From assembly GCA_012800465.1 (NCBI GenBank), contig JAAZJI010000118.1:1-5081 (forward strand): a DNA stretch of 5,081 bases. The letters are read 5' to 3'. The position numbers and the translations under genes are program-made. Positions within the stretch are counted from its first letter, which is position 1. Each line of letters begins with the position of its first letter. Below the pieces are notes generated by a model. That model was not told the origin of the DNA, did no database searches, and saw only the letters and a list, made by a program, of their open reading frames with translations. This DNA comes from Spirochaetales bacterium (lineage in GTDB: Bacteria; Spirochaetota; Spirochaetia; Sphaerochaetales; Sphaerochaetaceae). This document shows positions 1 through 5,081 of this stretch, one piece after another.

Positions 1-405
1 AACCGGGATTTGACAAACCGGCTCATGAAGCAGGAGAGCCTTGCATCCCTCTTGGACGAGCCGCTCCGCTTCTTTCGAACCGAGGCAGCCGTTCTCCTTG
101 TCGATGTCGCCAAGGAGGAGCTCATATCCCAACGAGTGAACGGCATCCTCATAGTACGAAGGCGCAAGCACGCTCGTTCCAATCCTGCTCCCTTCGGGTA
201 GATCGAGGAGCTTCAAGCCGCAGGTAAGCGCATCGATGATCGTCCTGAAGGCGACTCCCTCCGCAAAGCCCACTCGATCACAAAACTCCTTCAGAAAGAG
301 ATTTTTTCGCTCCCCGGGTCCGATCCGTTCATCGACCATCGTCTGAAGCACGGCATCCATGTCTTTTCGGCGAAGCGTTGGTTTATAGAAGGGAATGATT
401 GCCAC
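1..405 (-). CDS. DegT/DnrJ/EryC1/StrS aminotransferase-like protein, copy A (3' end outside window)
   Basis: Only the first 135 codons are in the window. The reading frame is open to base 1, so the C-terminal part is missing. I chose the GTG at 405-403 because GGAGG (complement of 411-415) lies 5 nt upstream and copy B has the same start. The protein begins MAIIPFYKPTLRRKD and aligns without gaps to copy B: 28 differences in 135 residues by hand count, about 79% identity. The only difference in the first 34 residues is Y7/H7. It covers the N-terminal part of the fold-type I aminotransferase domain. Where active family members carry an SGT phosphate-binding motif, this copy reads FRTI. The region that would hold the PLP lysine is outside the window, so activity cannot be judged directly, but likeness to copy B suggests a pseudoenzyme. 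G+C is about 55%, below copy B's core. It is transcribed divergently from copy B. Substrate and role are unknown. Family sugar aminotransferases act in surface polysaccharide synthesis, but that role cannot be assumed here. Confidence 0.85.
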   Translation of the reverse strand, partial: MAIIPFYKPTLRRKDMDAVLQTMVDERIGPGERKNLFLKEFCDRVGFAEGVAFRTIIDALTCGLKLLDLPEGSRIGTSVLAPSYYEDAVHSLGYELLLGDIDKENGCLGSKEAERLVQEGCKALLLHEPVCQIPV

Positions 406-410
406 GAAAG

Positions 411-415
411 CCTCC
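411..415 (-). promoter_or_regulatory. Ribosome binding site of copy A
   Basis: CCTCC on the + strand reads GGAGG on the - strand, 5 nt before the GTG at 405. This sets the start of copy A. The site lies at the outer end of the left palindrome arm and would pair with the corresponding site of copy B if both arms were in one RNA. Confidence 0.8.
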
Positions 416-422
416 AGAGCCA

Positions 423-428
423 AGTATA
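423..428 (-). promoter_or_regulatory. Candidate -10 box (TATACT) of copy A
   Basis: AGTATA on the + strand reads TATACT on the - strand, five of six bases of the sigma-70 -10 consensus. It sits 17 bp before the GTG, so the leader would be only about 10-13 nt, just enough to include the GGAGG. No good -35 hexamer is visible at 16-18 bp spacing. That position falls on the homopolymer tract, so the assignment rests on the -10 box and its exact conservation in both arms. Confidence 0.45.
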
Positions 429-443
429 GCGAGTCTGCAGGGT

Positions 444-491
444 AAAAAAAAGGGGCCGTCGCAAAAGTCGAAAAAGCGACGGCCTCTTTTT
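444..491. terminator. Bidirectional rho-independent terminator-like hairpin
   Basis: GGCCGTCGC (454-462) pairs with GCGACGGCC (476-484) around a 13-nt A-rich loop. A G-T pair, a G-C pair and five A-T pairs extend the stem to 447/491. On the + strand the stem is followed by TCTTTTT (485-491). On the - strand it is followed by CC and then eight T (451-444). Both directions therefore have the stem plus U-tract of an intrinsic terminator. It lies between two divergent genes, where no transcript would normally end, so it may stop antisense read-through from either side. Confidence 0.75.
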
Positions 492-499
492 ACTTCACG

Positions 500-526
500 G
501 TCCTTCCTCTGGAAGGGCTTTTTTTT
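500..526 (+). terminator. Second rho-independent terminator, + direction
   Basis: GTCCTTCC (500-507) pairs with GGAAGGGC (511-518) around the 3-nt loop TCT, giving an 8-bp stem with one G-T pair. Eight T (519-526) follow at once. This is a textbook intrinsic terminator for + strand transcription, ending about 15 bp before the -10-like box of copy B. It would stop RNA arriving from the left. If copy B were instead transcribed from a start further upstream, it could act as an attenuator. Confidence 0.7.
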
Positions 527-541
527 ACCCGTCAGACTCGC

Positions 542-547
542 TATACT
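542..547 (+). promoter_or_regulatory. Candidate -10 box (TATACT) of copy B and operon
   Basis: TATACT matches five of six bases of the sigma-70 -10 consensus and is the mirror image of the box before copy A. Transcription would begin near 553-556, at or just before the GGAGG at 555-559, giving a very short leader. A -35 hexamer at 17 bp spacing would fall on the T-tract (519-524) and is poor. It is the best candidate I see for driving copy B, nadK and recN. Confidence 0.45.
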
Positions 548-554
548 TGGCTCT

Positions 555-559
555 GGAGG
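555..559 (+). promoter_or_regulatory. Ribosome binding site of copy B
   Basis: GGAGG lies 5 nt before the GTG at 565. This decides the start: the in-frame TTG at 547 lies upstream of this site, overlaps the -10-like box and has no site of its own. Confidence 0.85.
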
Positions 560-564
560 CTTTT

Positions 565-1596
565 GTGGCGATCATCCCCTTCCATAAACCAACCCTTCGC
601 CGAAAGGACATGGATGCCGTGCTTCAGACGATGGTCGATGAACGGATCGGTCCCGGCGAGCGAAAAACCCTTTTTCTGAAAGAATTCCGCGAACGGATCG
701 GTTTCCGCTACGGCGTGGCCCTGCGCACGATCGTCGATGCCCTGACCTACGCCTTGAAGATCCTGGATCTTCCCGAAGGCTGCCCGATCGGTGCGAGCGT
801 GCTTGCCCCATCCTTCTATCTGGATGTGGCCCGGGCGTTGGGACACGAGCTCCTCCTTGGCGACATCGACAAGGAGCATGGCTGTCTCGACATCGAAGAA
901 GCGCAGCGGCTCGTCCAAAATGGGTGCAAGGCCCTCCTGCTTCACGAACCGGTCTGCCAGATCCCCGTCGGAGTGGAGTACAGGGATCTGGGAGTCCCCG
1001 TGATCGAGGATATCAGCCAAAGCCTCGGCTCCTCGTTCGAGGACCGGAGGGCGGGTTCGTGGGGCGACCTGGTCATCTGCTCCTTCGAGGAGGACGGGGT
1101 GGTCTCCTGTGGTGGCGGCGCGGCCCTGGTGTTCAACGAGCGGGAGCGGCTGACGGCGGTCGACGAGCTTCTGCTCAACACGGGCAGCTACGTCGAGTTG
1201 CCGGACATGAACGCGGCGCTCGGGCTGATCCAGCTTGCAGCCCTCGACGAGCACCTTCACAGGCGAGGGGAGCTCTATTCGCTCTACTCCAAGTCCCTGA
1301 TGAAGACCCATCACCGGCTCTTCGGGATCGGGCACATCGACTTCGAACCCAATGGCTACGGGTTCTGCACGACCTTGGACTCGAAAGCGGAGGATGTCAT
1401 CGCCTTCGCGAAAAAATATGAAGTTTCGGCAAAACGGACCTTTGCTGATTCATTGGCTCAGGATCATCAGGAAGAATTTGAAACGTATCCCGTGGCATTG
1501 CCGGCATTTCACCGCAGCATCTCCCTTCCAATCTACCCGTTTTTGAGTCAAAGTGATCTGCAGGTGATCTTGAAGGTGGCTGCCCACCTGCCCTAA
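565..1596 (+). CDS. DegT/DnrJ/EryC1/StrS aminotransferase-like protein, copy B, probable pseudoenzyme
   Basis: The product is a complete 343-aa protein with a GTG start, somewhat shorter than typical family members (about 370-400 aa). Family landmarks are present in order: a GDID segment (residues 99-102), LLLHEPV (124-130, where VHLYG usually stands), VIEDISQSLGS (146-156) with D149 as the aspartate that binds the PLP ring nitrogen, GSWGD (164-168), MNAALGLIQL (215-224) and LPIYPFLS (321-328). The usual SFxPTKN lysine motif is replaced by SFEEDGVV (173-180), so the position of the Schiff-base lysine holds G178 (or D177). The SGT phosphate-binding motif is replaced by LRTI (53-56). Transamination therefore looks unlikely; a binding, regulatory or altered catalytic role is inference. 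It heads an apparent operon, with its TAA 10 bp before nadK and inside the nadK ribosome binding site region. G+C drops from about 67% to 47% over 1381-1560. Copy A is its inverted paralogue. Confidence 0.88.
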   Translation: MAIIPFHKPTLRRKDMDAVLQTMVDERIGPGERKTLFLKEFRERIGFRYGVALRTIVDALTYALKILDLPEGCPIGASVLAPSFYLDVARALGHELLLGDIDKEHGCLDIEEAQRLVQNGCKALLLHEPVCQIPVGVEYRDLGVPVIEDISQSLGSSFEDRRAGSWGDLVICSFEEDGVVSCGGGAALVFNERERLTAVDELLLNTGSYVELPDMNAALGLIQLAALDEHLHRRGELYSLYSKSLMKTHHRLFGIGHIDFEPNGYGFCTTLDSKAEDVIAFAKKYEVSAKRTFADSLAQDHQEEFETYPVALPAFHRSISLPIYPFLSQSDLQVILKVAAHLP

Positions 1597-1601
1597 GGAG
1601 G
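1595..1601 (+). promoter_or_regulatory. Ribosome binding site of nadK
   Basis: AAGGAGG begins within the TAA stop of copy B and lies 5 nt before the ATG at 1607. An in-frame TTG at 1604 is only 2 nt away, too close, so ATG 1607 is the start. Confidence 0.85.
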
Positions 1602-1606
1602 TCTTG

Positions 1607-2470
1607 ATGAGTCCGAAACATGTACGAAAGATCCTGATCGTGGCGAATTGGGGAAAGAAGGAGGCCCATTCCCTCAGCGCTACGATCCGGTCCTACATCG
1701 AAGCGAAGGGGATCGAATGCACGATATGGCGGACCACGGTCGAACAGGACAAGCCGATCGTGGCTGAGGACACCGACTTGGTGATCTGCCTCGGCGGGGA
1801 CGGGACGGTGCTGTACTGCGCCCGTCACCTCCAGACCCTCGGAGTTCCGATCCTGGCGATCAACCTGGGCACTTTCGGCTATATCACCGAGATCTCCGTC
1901 GACGAGTGGAAGGAGGCGGTCGACCGCTTTCTTGACGGTTCCTACACCCTCAGCCGCCGACTGATGATCCGTGTCGGCGTCTATCGGAAGGGCGAACGGG
2001 TCTTCACCGCCCACGGGCTCAATGAGATCGTCGTCTCCTCCTCCGGCATCAGCAAGGTGATCGGGATGAGCCTCAAGGTGGGGGAGACCCATGCCGGGTG
2101 CTTCCGGGCGGACGGGATGATCATCGCCACTCCGACCGGTTCGACCGCCTACAGCCTCGCCGCCGGCGGGCCGATCCTCGATGCTGAGCTCTCGACCCTG
2201 CTCATCACCCCGATCTGTCCCTTCACCCTTTCCAATCGGCCCCTGGTGCTCAGCGGCGAGTCCCTGATCACTCTCACCATCTCTCCCGGTCAACGAACCG
2301 GAATCGTCCTGTCCGTCGACGGACAGCAGAATTTCGCCCTTGAAGAGGGGGATGAGCTGATCGTCGAGAAATCACGGAGCAGGACCCTCCTCGTCACAAG
2401 CGAAAAGCGCAACTACATCGAAGTGCTCCGTGAGAAGCTCAACTGGGCGGGAGGAGCGGCGCATGCTTGA
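1607..2470 (+). CDS. nadK: NAD kinase
   Basis: NAD kinase phosphorylates NAD+ to NADP+ in the cytoplasm, the only known route to NADP. The 287-aa product has the normal bacterial length and all family motifs: GGDGT (residues 63-67) for the phosphate donor, LGTFGYITEI (87-96, usual form GxLGFLTEI), LNEIVV (138-143) with N139-E140, RADGMIIATPTGSTAYS (167-183) and the glycine-rich AAGGP (185-189), then PICPFTLSNRP (202-212). The last usually reads PHTLS; here F206 replaces the histidine, a mild change. The ATG at 1607 is favoured over TTG 1604 by spacing to AAGGAGG. It follows copy B by 10 bp and overlaps recN by 8 bp, so translation of recN is probably coupled to it. nadK next to recN is also found in other bacteria such as E. 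coli. No separate promoter was seen. Confidence 0.96.
   Translation: MSPKHVRKILIVANWGKKEAHSLSATIRSYIEAKGIECTIWRTTVEQDKPIVAEDTDLVICLGGDGTVLYCARHLQTLGVPILAINLGTFGYITEISVDEWKEAVDRFLDGSYTLSRRLMIRVGVYRKGERVFTAHGLNEIVVSSSGISKVIGMSLKVGETHAGCFRADGMIIATPTGSTAYSLAAGGPILDAELSTLLITPICPFTLSNRPLVLSGESLITLTISPGQRTGIVLSVDGQQNFALEEGDELIVEKSRSRTLLVTSEKRNYIEVLREKLNWAGGAAHA
2452..2456 (+). promoter_or_regulatory. Ribosome binding site of recN inside nadK
   Basis: AGGAG, within GGGAGGAG at 2449-2456, lies 6 nt before ATG 2463, inside the last codons of nadK. It favours ATG 2463 over an in-frame start at 2430, which would add 11 residues unlike the family N-terminus. Confidence 0.75.
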
Positions 2471-4130
2471 TCGCTTGCAGATCCACAACTACGCGCTGAT
2501 CGAGGATCGGCAGATCGGGTTCGAAGAGGGATTCACCGTCATCACCGGGGAGACCGGCGCGGGGAAGTCGATCATCCTCGGGGCGTTGTCGATGCTGATG
2601 GGGGAGAAGGTGGACAGTCACGTCATCCGCAGCGGTTCGGAAAGCGCCACGGTGAACGCGTCGTTCACCTTCGGAGAGGGGGTCGATGGAGAGATCCGGG
2701 CCTTCCTCGCCGAGCGGGAGATCGAGCTGGGGGATGACGGGCTTCTGCTTTCCCGGACGATCCGAAGCAACGGGCGCTCCTCCGCTCTGCTCCAGGGGCG
2801 GATGGTCCCCCGGAGCGACCTTGGGGAGCTCGCTTCCCGGCTCTTTGAGATCAGCGCACAGAAGGACCACCTGAGCCTGCTCAAAAGTGAAGCCCAGCGA
2901 ACGGCCTTGGATCGAAGCGGGGAGTGCCTGAAGGAGAAAGCGGACTACCAAAAGCGGTGGAGCGAGCTTCAGCTCCTCAAAAAAGAGCTCGACGAGCGGA
3001 AGGCCCTCTTCGAAGCCGCGCTTCGTGAAGAGGAGTTTCTCCGCTTCGCCGAGGAGGAGCTGGATGCGATCGACCCGAAGGAAGGAGAGGATGAGGAGCT
3101 GAAGGAGGAGATCCGGCGCCTCTCCTCCTTCGAGCAGATCCATGAAGCGCTGACCAGATGCAGTTCGCTGCTCCACTCCTTTGAAAGCTCGAGCGTCCTT
3201 GCCTCGCTGAGAGGCGCGAAGCAGGAGCTCGACCCCGCCGCGAAAGCGGACCGCAGCCTGGAGGGTTTTACCGCTCGCCTGGAGGAGAGCGCGATCGAGG
3301 TTCAGGACATCTATGAGAGCCTGCGTGACCGGCTCTCGTCCCTGACCTTCAGCGAGGAGGAGCTGGATCGTCTCCAGGGCCGGCTGGCGCAGATCCAGCG
3401 GGTGAAGAAGAAGTACGGTCCTTCCCTGGAACGGGTGCTGGAGTTCCGGGTGGAGATCGCCCGGAAGCTTTCGATGCGCGAGGACGGGGAAATCCAACTC
3501 AGCAGACTGGAAAAGAGGATTGCCGAGCAGGAGAGCCTCCTGCTTGAGGCCGGTGAAGCGTTGCGGGCCAGACGCAAGAGGGCGGCGGCTCTTCTTGCCG
3601 GGAACGTGGAGAAGCGGCTTCGGACGCTCGGGATGAAGGAAGCGGTCTTCGAGATCCGCTTCAGGGAGATCCCGCCCGCCCCCCATGGGCTGGATGAGAT
3701 CTCCTTCATGATCTGCGCCAACCCCGGGCTGGATCTCCACCCGATCGCCGAGGTCGCCTCCGGCGGGGAGCTTTCACGGATCATGCTGGCGCTCAAGGTG
3801 ACGCTCGCCCGACAGGACGAGCTGCCGACCCTGATCTTCGACGAGGTCGATGCGGGTATCGGCGGGGCGGTCGCCGTCAGCGTGGCGAAGGAGCTGGAGG
3901 AGCTGGGCAGGACCCATCAGGTGATCGTCATCACCCACCTGGCCTCGATCGCCAGCAAGGCGAATGTCCACCTGACGGTGAGCAAGGTCGTCGAGGCGGG
4001 GATGAGCCACTCCCGGATCAAGCGGGTGGAAGGCGAGGAACGGGTCCGCGAAATAGCGCGGATGCTCAGCGGGGAGAGCGCAAGCGAGGAATCCCTCACT
4101 CACGCTCGATTGCTGCTAGGTGGTCGATAG
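2463..4130 (+). CDS. recN: DNA repair protein RecN (SMC-like ATPase)
   Basis: RecN is a cytoplasmic SMC-like ATPase that acts with RecA in double-strand break repair. The 555-aa product has the normal family length. The N-terminus MLDRLQIHNYALI is typical and supports the ATG at 2463. Walker A is GETGAGKS (residues 29-36). A long charged helical region, roughly 150-390, rich in E, L, K and R, is the coiled coil that folds back to join the two ATPase halves. The ABC signature is ASGGELSR (432-439), Walker B is LIFDEVDAGIGG (457-468), and VIVITHL (487-493) carries the switch histidine H492. The usual HGQH-type motif after the first ATPase lobe reads ISAQKDH (130-136), keeping Q133 and H136 but not the first histidine and glycine. 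It is the last gene of the apparent operon. No LexA-type box was recognised ahead of it. Its last 35 bp overlap the convergent gene. Confidence 0.97.
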   Translation: MLDRLQIHNYALIEDRQIGFEEGFTVITGETGAGKSIILGALSMLMGEKVDSHVIRSGSESATVNASFTFGEGVDGEIRAFLAEREIELGDDGLLLSRTIRSNGRSSALLQGRMVPRSDLGELASRLFEISAQKDHLSLLKSEAQRTALDRSGECLKEKADYQKRWSELQLLKKELDERKALFEAALREEEFLRFAEEELDAIDPKEGEDEELKEEIRRLSSFEQIHEALTRCSSLLHSFESSSVLASLRGAKQELDPAAKADRSLEGFTARLEESAIEVQDIYESLRDRLSSLTFSEEELDRLQGRLAQIQRVKKKYGPSLERVLEFRVEIARKLSMREDGEIQLSRLEKRIAEQESLLLEAGEALRARRKRAAALLAGNVEKRLRTLGMKEAVFEIRFREIPPAPHGLDEISFMICANPGLDLHPIAEVASGGELSRIMLALKVTLARQDELPTLIFDEVDAGIGGAVAVSVAKELEELGRTHQVIVITHLASIASKANVHLTVSKVVEAGMSHSRIKRVEGEERVREIARMLSGESASEESLTHARLLLGGR

Positions 4131-5081
4131 CCGAGATATCGAAGTTCAGGTCGCGGGAAAGGGCGTTCACCCGCTCGATATCCTCTTCGACCTCCAGGAG
4201 CCGTTCACCGACGATGTAGGGGTAGAGGGCATCCTGGATCTTGGTGAGGGCCGGCTGGAAGCCGCGCCTTCGGACCTCCCGGAGGAACTCGGAAACGAAG
4301 CGGATCGATTGCTCGAAAAGCCCGTTGCGCTGGATCATCTCGGCCAGATCGAAGAGCACCCGGTCGAACACCTCTCCAAGCAGGTGGATCTCCTCGGCCT
4401 TGCCATAGCCGACGAGGAAGTCGAGAACCCGTAGAAAGCGCTCCTTGTAGTGCTCCCAGAAGCGGATCCGCTCGAAGAGGAAGAGCCCCTTGATCATGCT
4501 GATGGCCCATCCGACGAGTTGCTGATAGACCGGCTCAAGCACCTCGGGGGCGCTTTGGGCGAGGAGGCTGTAGTGGGCCAGGCTCTGGTCGAGCCGGGTG
4601 ATCTGGTCCTCGTCGACGGTGCAGATCCGCTTGTCGATCTGCCCAAGGAGCTCCATGCGCATCCGCGGGGGGATATCCGCGGAAGTCAGCTCGAAGGGTC
4701 GGGAGTCCACGATCAGCGAATATTTCCCTTTTCCCATGCTCGCGACGATCCGGTGCCGTTTCAGGCACTGCTCGTTGGTGATCGTCAGGGCGAAGCGTCC
4801 TTCCTCCTCCTTGAACCGGTCGAGACGGAAGAACCCGTAGTGGTCCTGCTGATCGCTTGGCAGGGCGAGGGTCCGGTTCAGGATGTAGAACAACGCCGCT
4901 TCGACCTCCCCGGGCAGGAGCTTCATCAGTTCGAGGGCGATCGTCTTGCCGTTGCCATCCTCCTTCTCGTTCGCCTTCGCCTTCTCGAGGTTCTTCAGGA
5001 GGGTGGCGGTGAGCAGCGGATCGTAGGGTTCGTAGAGCTTCGCCGCCATCAGGGCGTAGGTGATGTTCTGCTTCGGCTCGA
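4096..5081 (-). CDS. Conserved-looking protein of unknown function (5' end outside window)
   Basis: I do not recognise this family. The frame is open from the window edge to TGA at 4098-4096, giving 327 codons in the window. The first in-frame ATG (5049) has no ribosome binding site, and the 10 codons before it (EPKQNITYAL) read as protein, so the true start probably lies beyond 5081. The product looks soluble: no signal peptide is visible in this part, and the only hydrophobic stretch, GWAISMIKGLFLF, is broken by a lysine and probably lies in a helix. The first half mixes helices with a beta-like stretch around GKYSLIVDSRPFEL. The second half is rich in amphipathic helices with charged ends (for example VFDRVLFDLAEMIQRNGLF), compatible with a helical-repeat fold, and it ends in the acidic LLEVEEDIERVNAL region. 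Strong codon bias, GC-rich third positions and a long open frame over the other strands' fragments support it as real. It converges on recN with a 35-bp overlap. Function cannot be inferred. Confidence 0.85.
   Translation of the reverse strand, partial: EPKQNITYALMAAKLYEPYDPLLTATLLKNLEKAKANEKEDGNGKTIALELMKLLPGEVEAALFYILNRTLALPSDQQDHYGFFRLDRFKEEEGRFALTITNEQCLKRHRIVASMGKGKYSLIVDSRPFELTSADIPPRMRMELLGQIDKRICTVDEDQITRLDQSLAHYSLLAQSAPEVLEPVYQQLVGWAISMIKGLFLFERIRFWEHYKERFLRVLDFLVGYGKAEEIHLLGEVFDRVLFDLAEMIQRNGLFEQSIRFVSEFLREVRRRGFQPALTKIQDALYPYIVGERLLEVEEDIERVNALSRDLNFDISAIDHLAAIERE

Larger units (their letters stand above)
411..452. repeat. Left arm of inverted repeat between the divergent genes
   Basis: Bases 411-437 are a perfect 27-bp inverted match to 533-559. 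After two mismatched positions (438-439 against 531-532), 440-452 matches 518-530 for another 13 bp, including an 8-A tract opposite an 8-T tract. The arm contains the RBS and the -10-like box of copy A. Homology continues outward into both coding regions (405 to 1 against 565 to 969), so this is the conserved centre of a larger inverted duplication and not an isolated element. Confidence 0.95.
518..559. repeat. Right arm of inverted repeat between the divergent genes
   Basis: This is the partner of 411-452: 27 bp perfect (533-559), two mismatches, then 13 bp perfect (518-530). It contains the T-tract of the second terminator, the TATACT box and the GGAGG of copy B. The spacer between the arms is 65 bp (453-517). 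The noncoding arms match at 40 of 42 positions, better than the flanking coding regions, which points to selection on the control signals or recent gene conversion. Confidence 0.95.

Noticed and set aside
444..526. Riboswitch or attenuator leader of copy B
   Set aside because: No known aptamer pattern is seen, and the likely promoter lies downstream of both hairpins. It stays possible only if the transcript starts further upstream.
411..559. 149-bp element with 27-bp terminal inverted repeats, like a MITE or insertion sequence remnant
   Set aside because: Homology continues past both ends into coding sequence of both genes, there is no target duplication or transposase, and the ends coincide with ribosome binding sites. 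Inverted gene duplication explains it better.
411..559. Recombinase-driven invertible promoter
   Set aside because: The -10-like boxes lie within the arms and both genes already have one, so flipping the centre would not switch expression. No recombinase gene is present in the window.
541..1335. Long - strand open frame (264 codons) under copy B, with a matching + strand frame at 10-201 under copy A
   Set aside because: The two frames resemble each other only because copies A and B are homologous. Both are antisense shadows. The sense frames carry family motifs and ribosome binding sites.
1397..2293. 298-codon - strand open frame antisense to copy B and nadK
   Set aside because: Shadow frame in GC-rich DNA, with low-complexity G/D/R-rich protein and no RBS. 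The + strand encodes a clear NAD kinase.
2400..2470. LexA (SOS) operator before recN
   Set aside because: No CTG-N10-CAG or GAAC-N4-GTTC type palindrome was recognised here or at 438-564; lineage-specific boxes cannot be excluded.
2439..3740. 433-codon - strand open frame antisense to recN
   Set aside because: Mirror of strongly biased recN codons; its protein has no recognisable motif, and recN is certain on the other strand.
4120..4434. 104-codon + strand open frame after recN
   Set aside because: Lies fully antisense to the leftward gene, whose frame is much longer and has no RBS-supported rival here.

Overview
This window is a GC-rich bacterial chromosome segment, about 60% G+C by spot counts, that is almost entirely coding. 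It shows no mobile element, tRNA, rRNA or CRISPR. The phylum cannot be fixed from the sequence alone. The style of the NAD kinase and RecN proteins and the layout seem to me compatible with a spirochaete, but this is a weak impression.

Left part (1-1596): two closely related genes of the DegT/DnrJ/EryC1/StrS aminotransferase-like family stand head to head. Copy A runs leftward and leaves the window at base 1. Copy B runs rightward and is complete (343 aa). Over the 135 shared codons they are about 79% identical in protein with no gaps. The 159-bp gap between them (406-564) is a large imperfect palindrome. Its 42-bp arms each carry a TATACT -10-like box and the GGAGG ribosome binding site of the adjacent gene. 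Its centre carries two terminator-like hairpins. In copy B the lysine that normally holds pyridoxal phosphate is missing, so this looks like a pseudo-aminotransferase, and copy A probably is too.

Middle (1607-4130): copy B, NAD kinase (nadK) and the SMC-like DNA repair ATPase RecN (recN) read in one direction with a 10-bp gap and then an 8-bp overlap, so they form an apparent three-gene operon. nadK next to recN is a known arrangement in other bacteria. The aminotransferase-like gene in front is the unusual member.

Right part (4096-5081): a leftward gene of unknown function, open at the window edge, converges on recN. The two coding regions overlap by 35 bp at their 3' ends, and no terminator is visible between them.

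The most interesting signal is the inverted pair of pseudo-aminotransferase genes with its symmetric, terminator-filled control region. The arrangement could keep the two transcription units insulated, and it could allow exchange of N-terminal parts between the copies.
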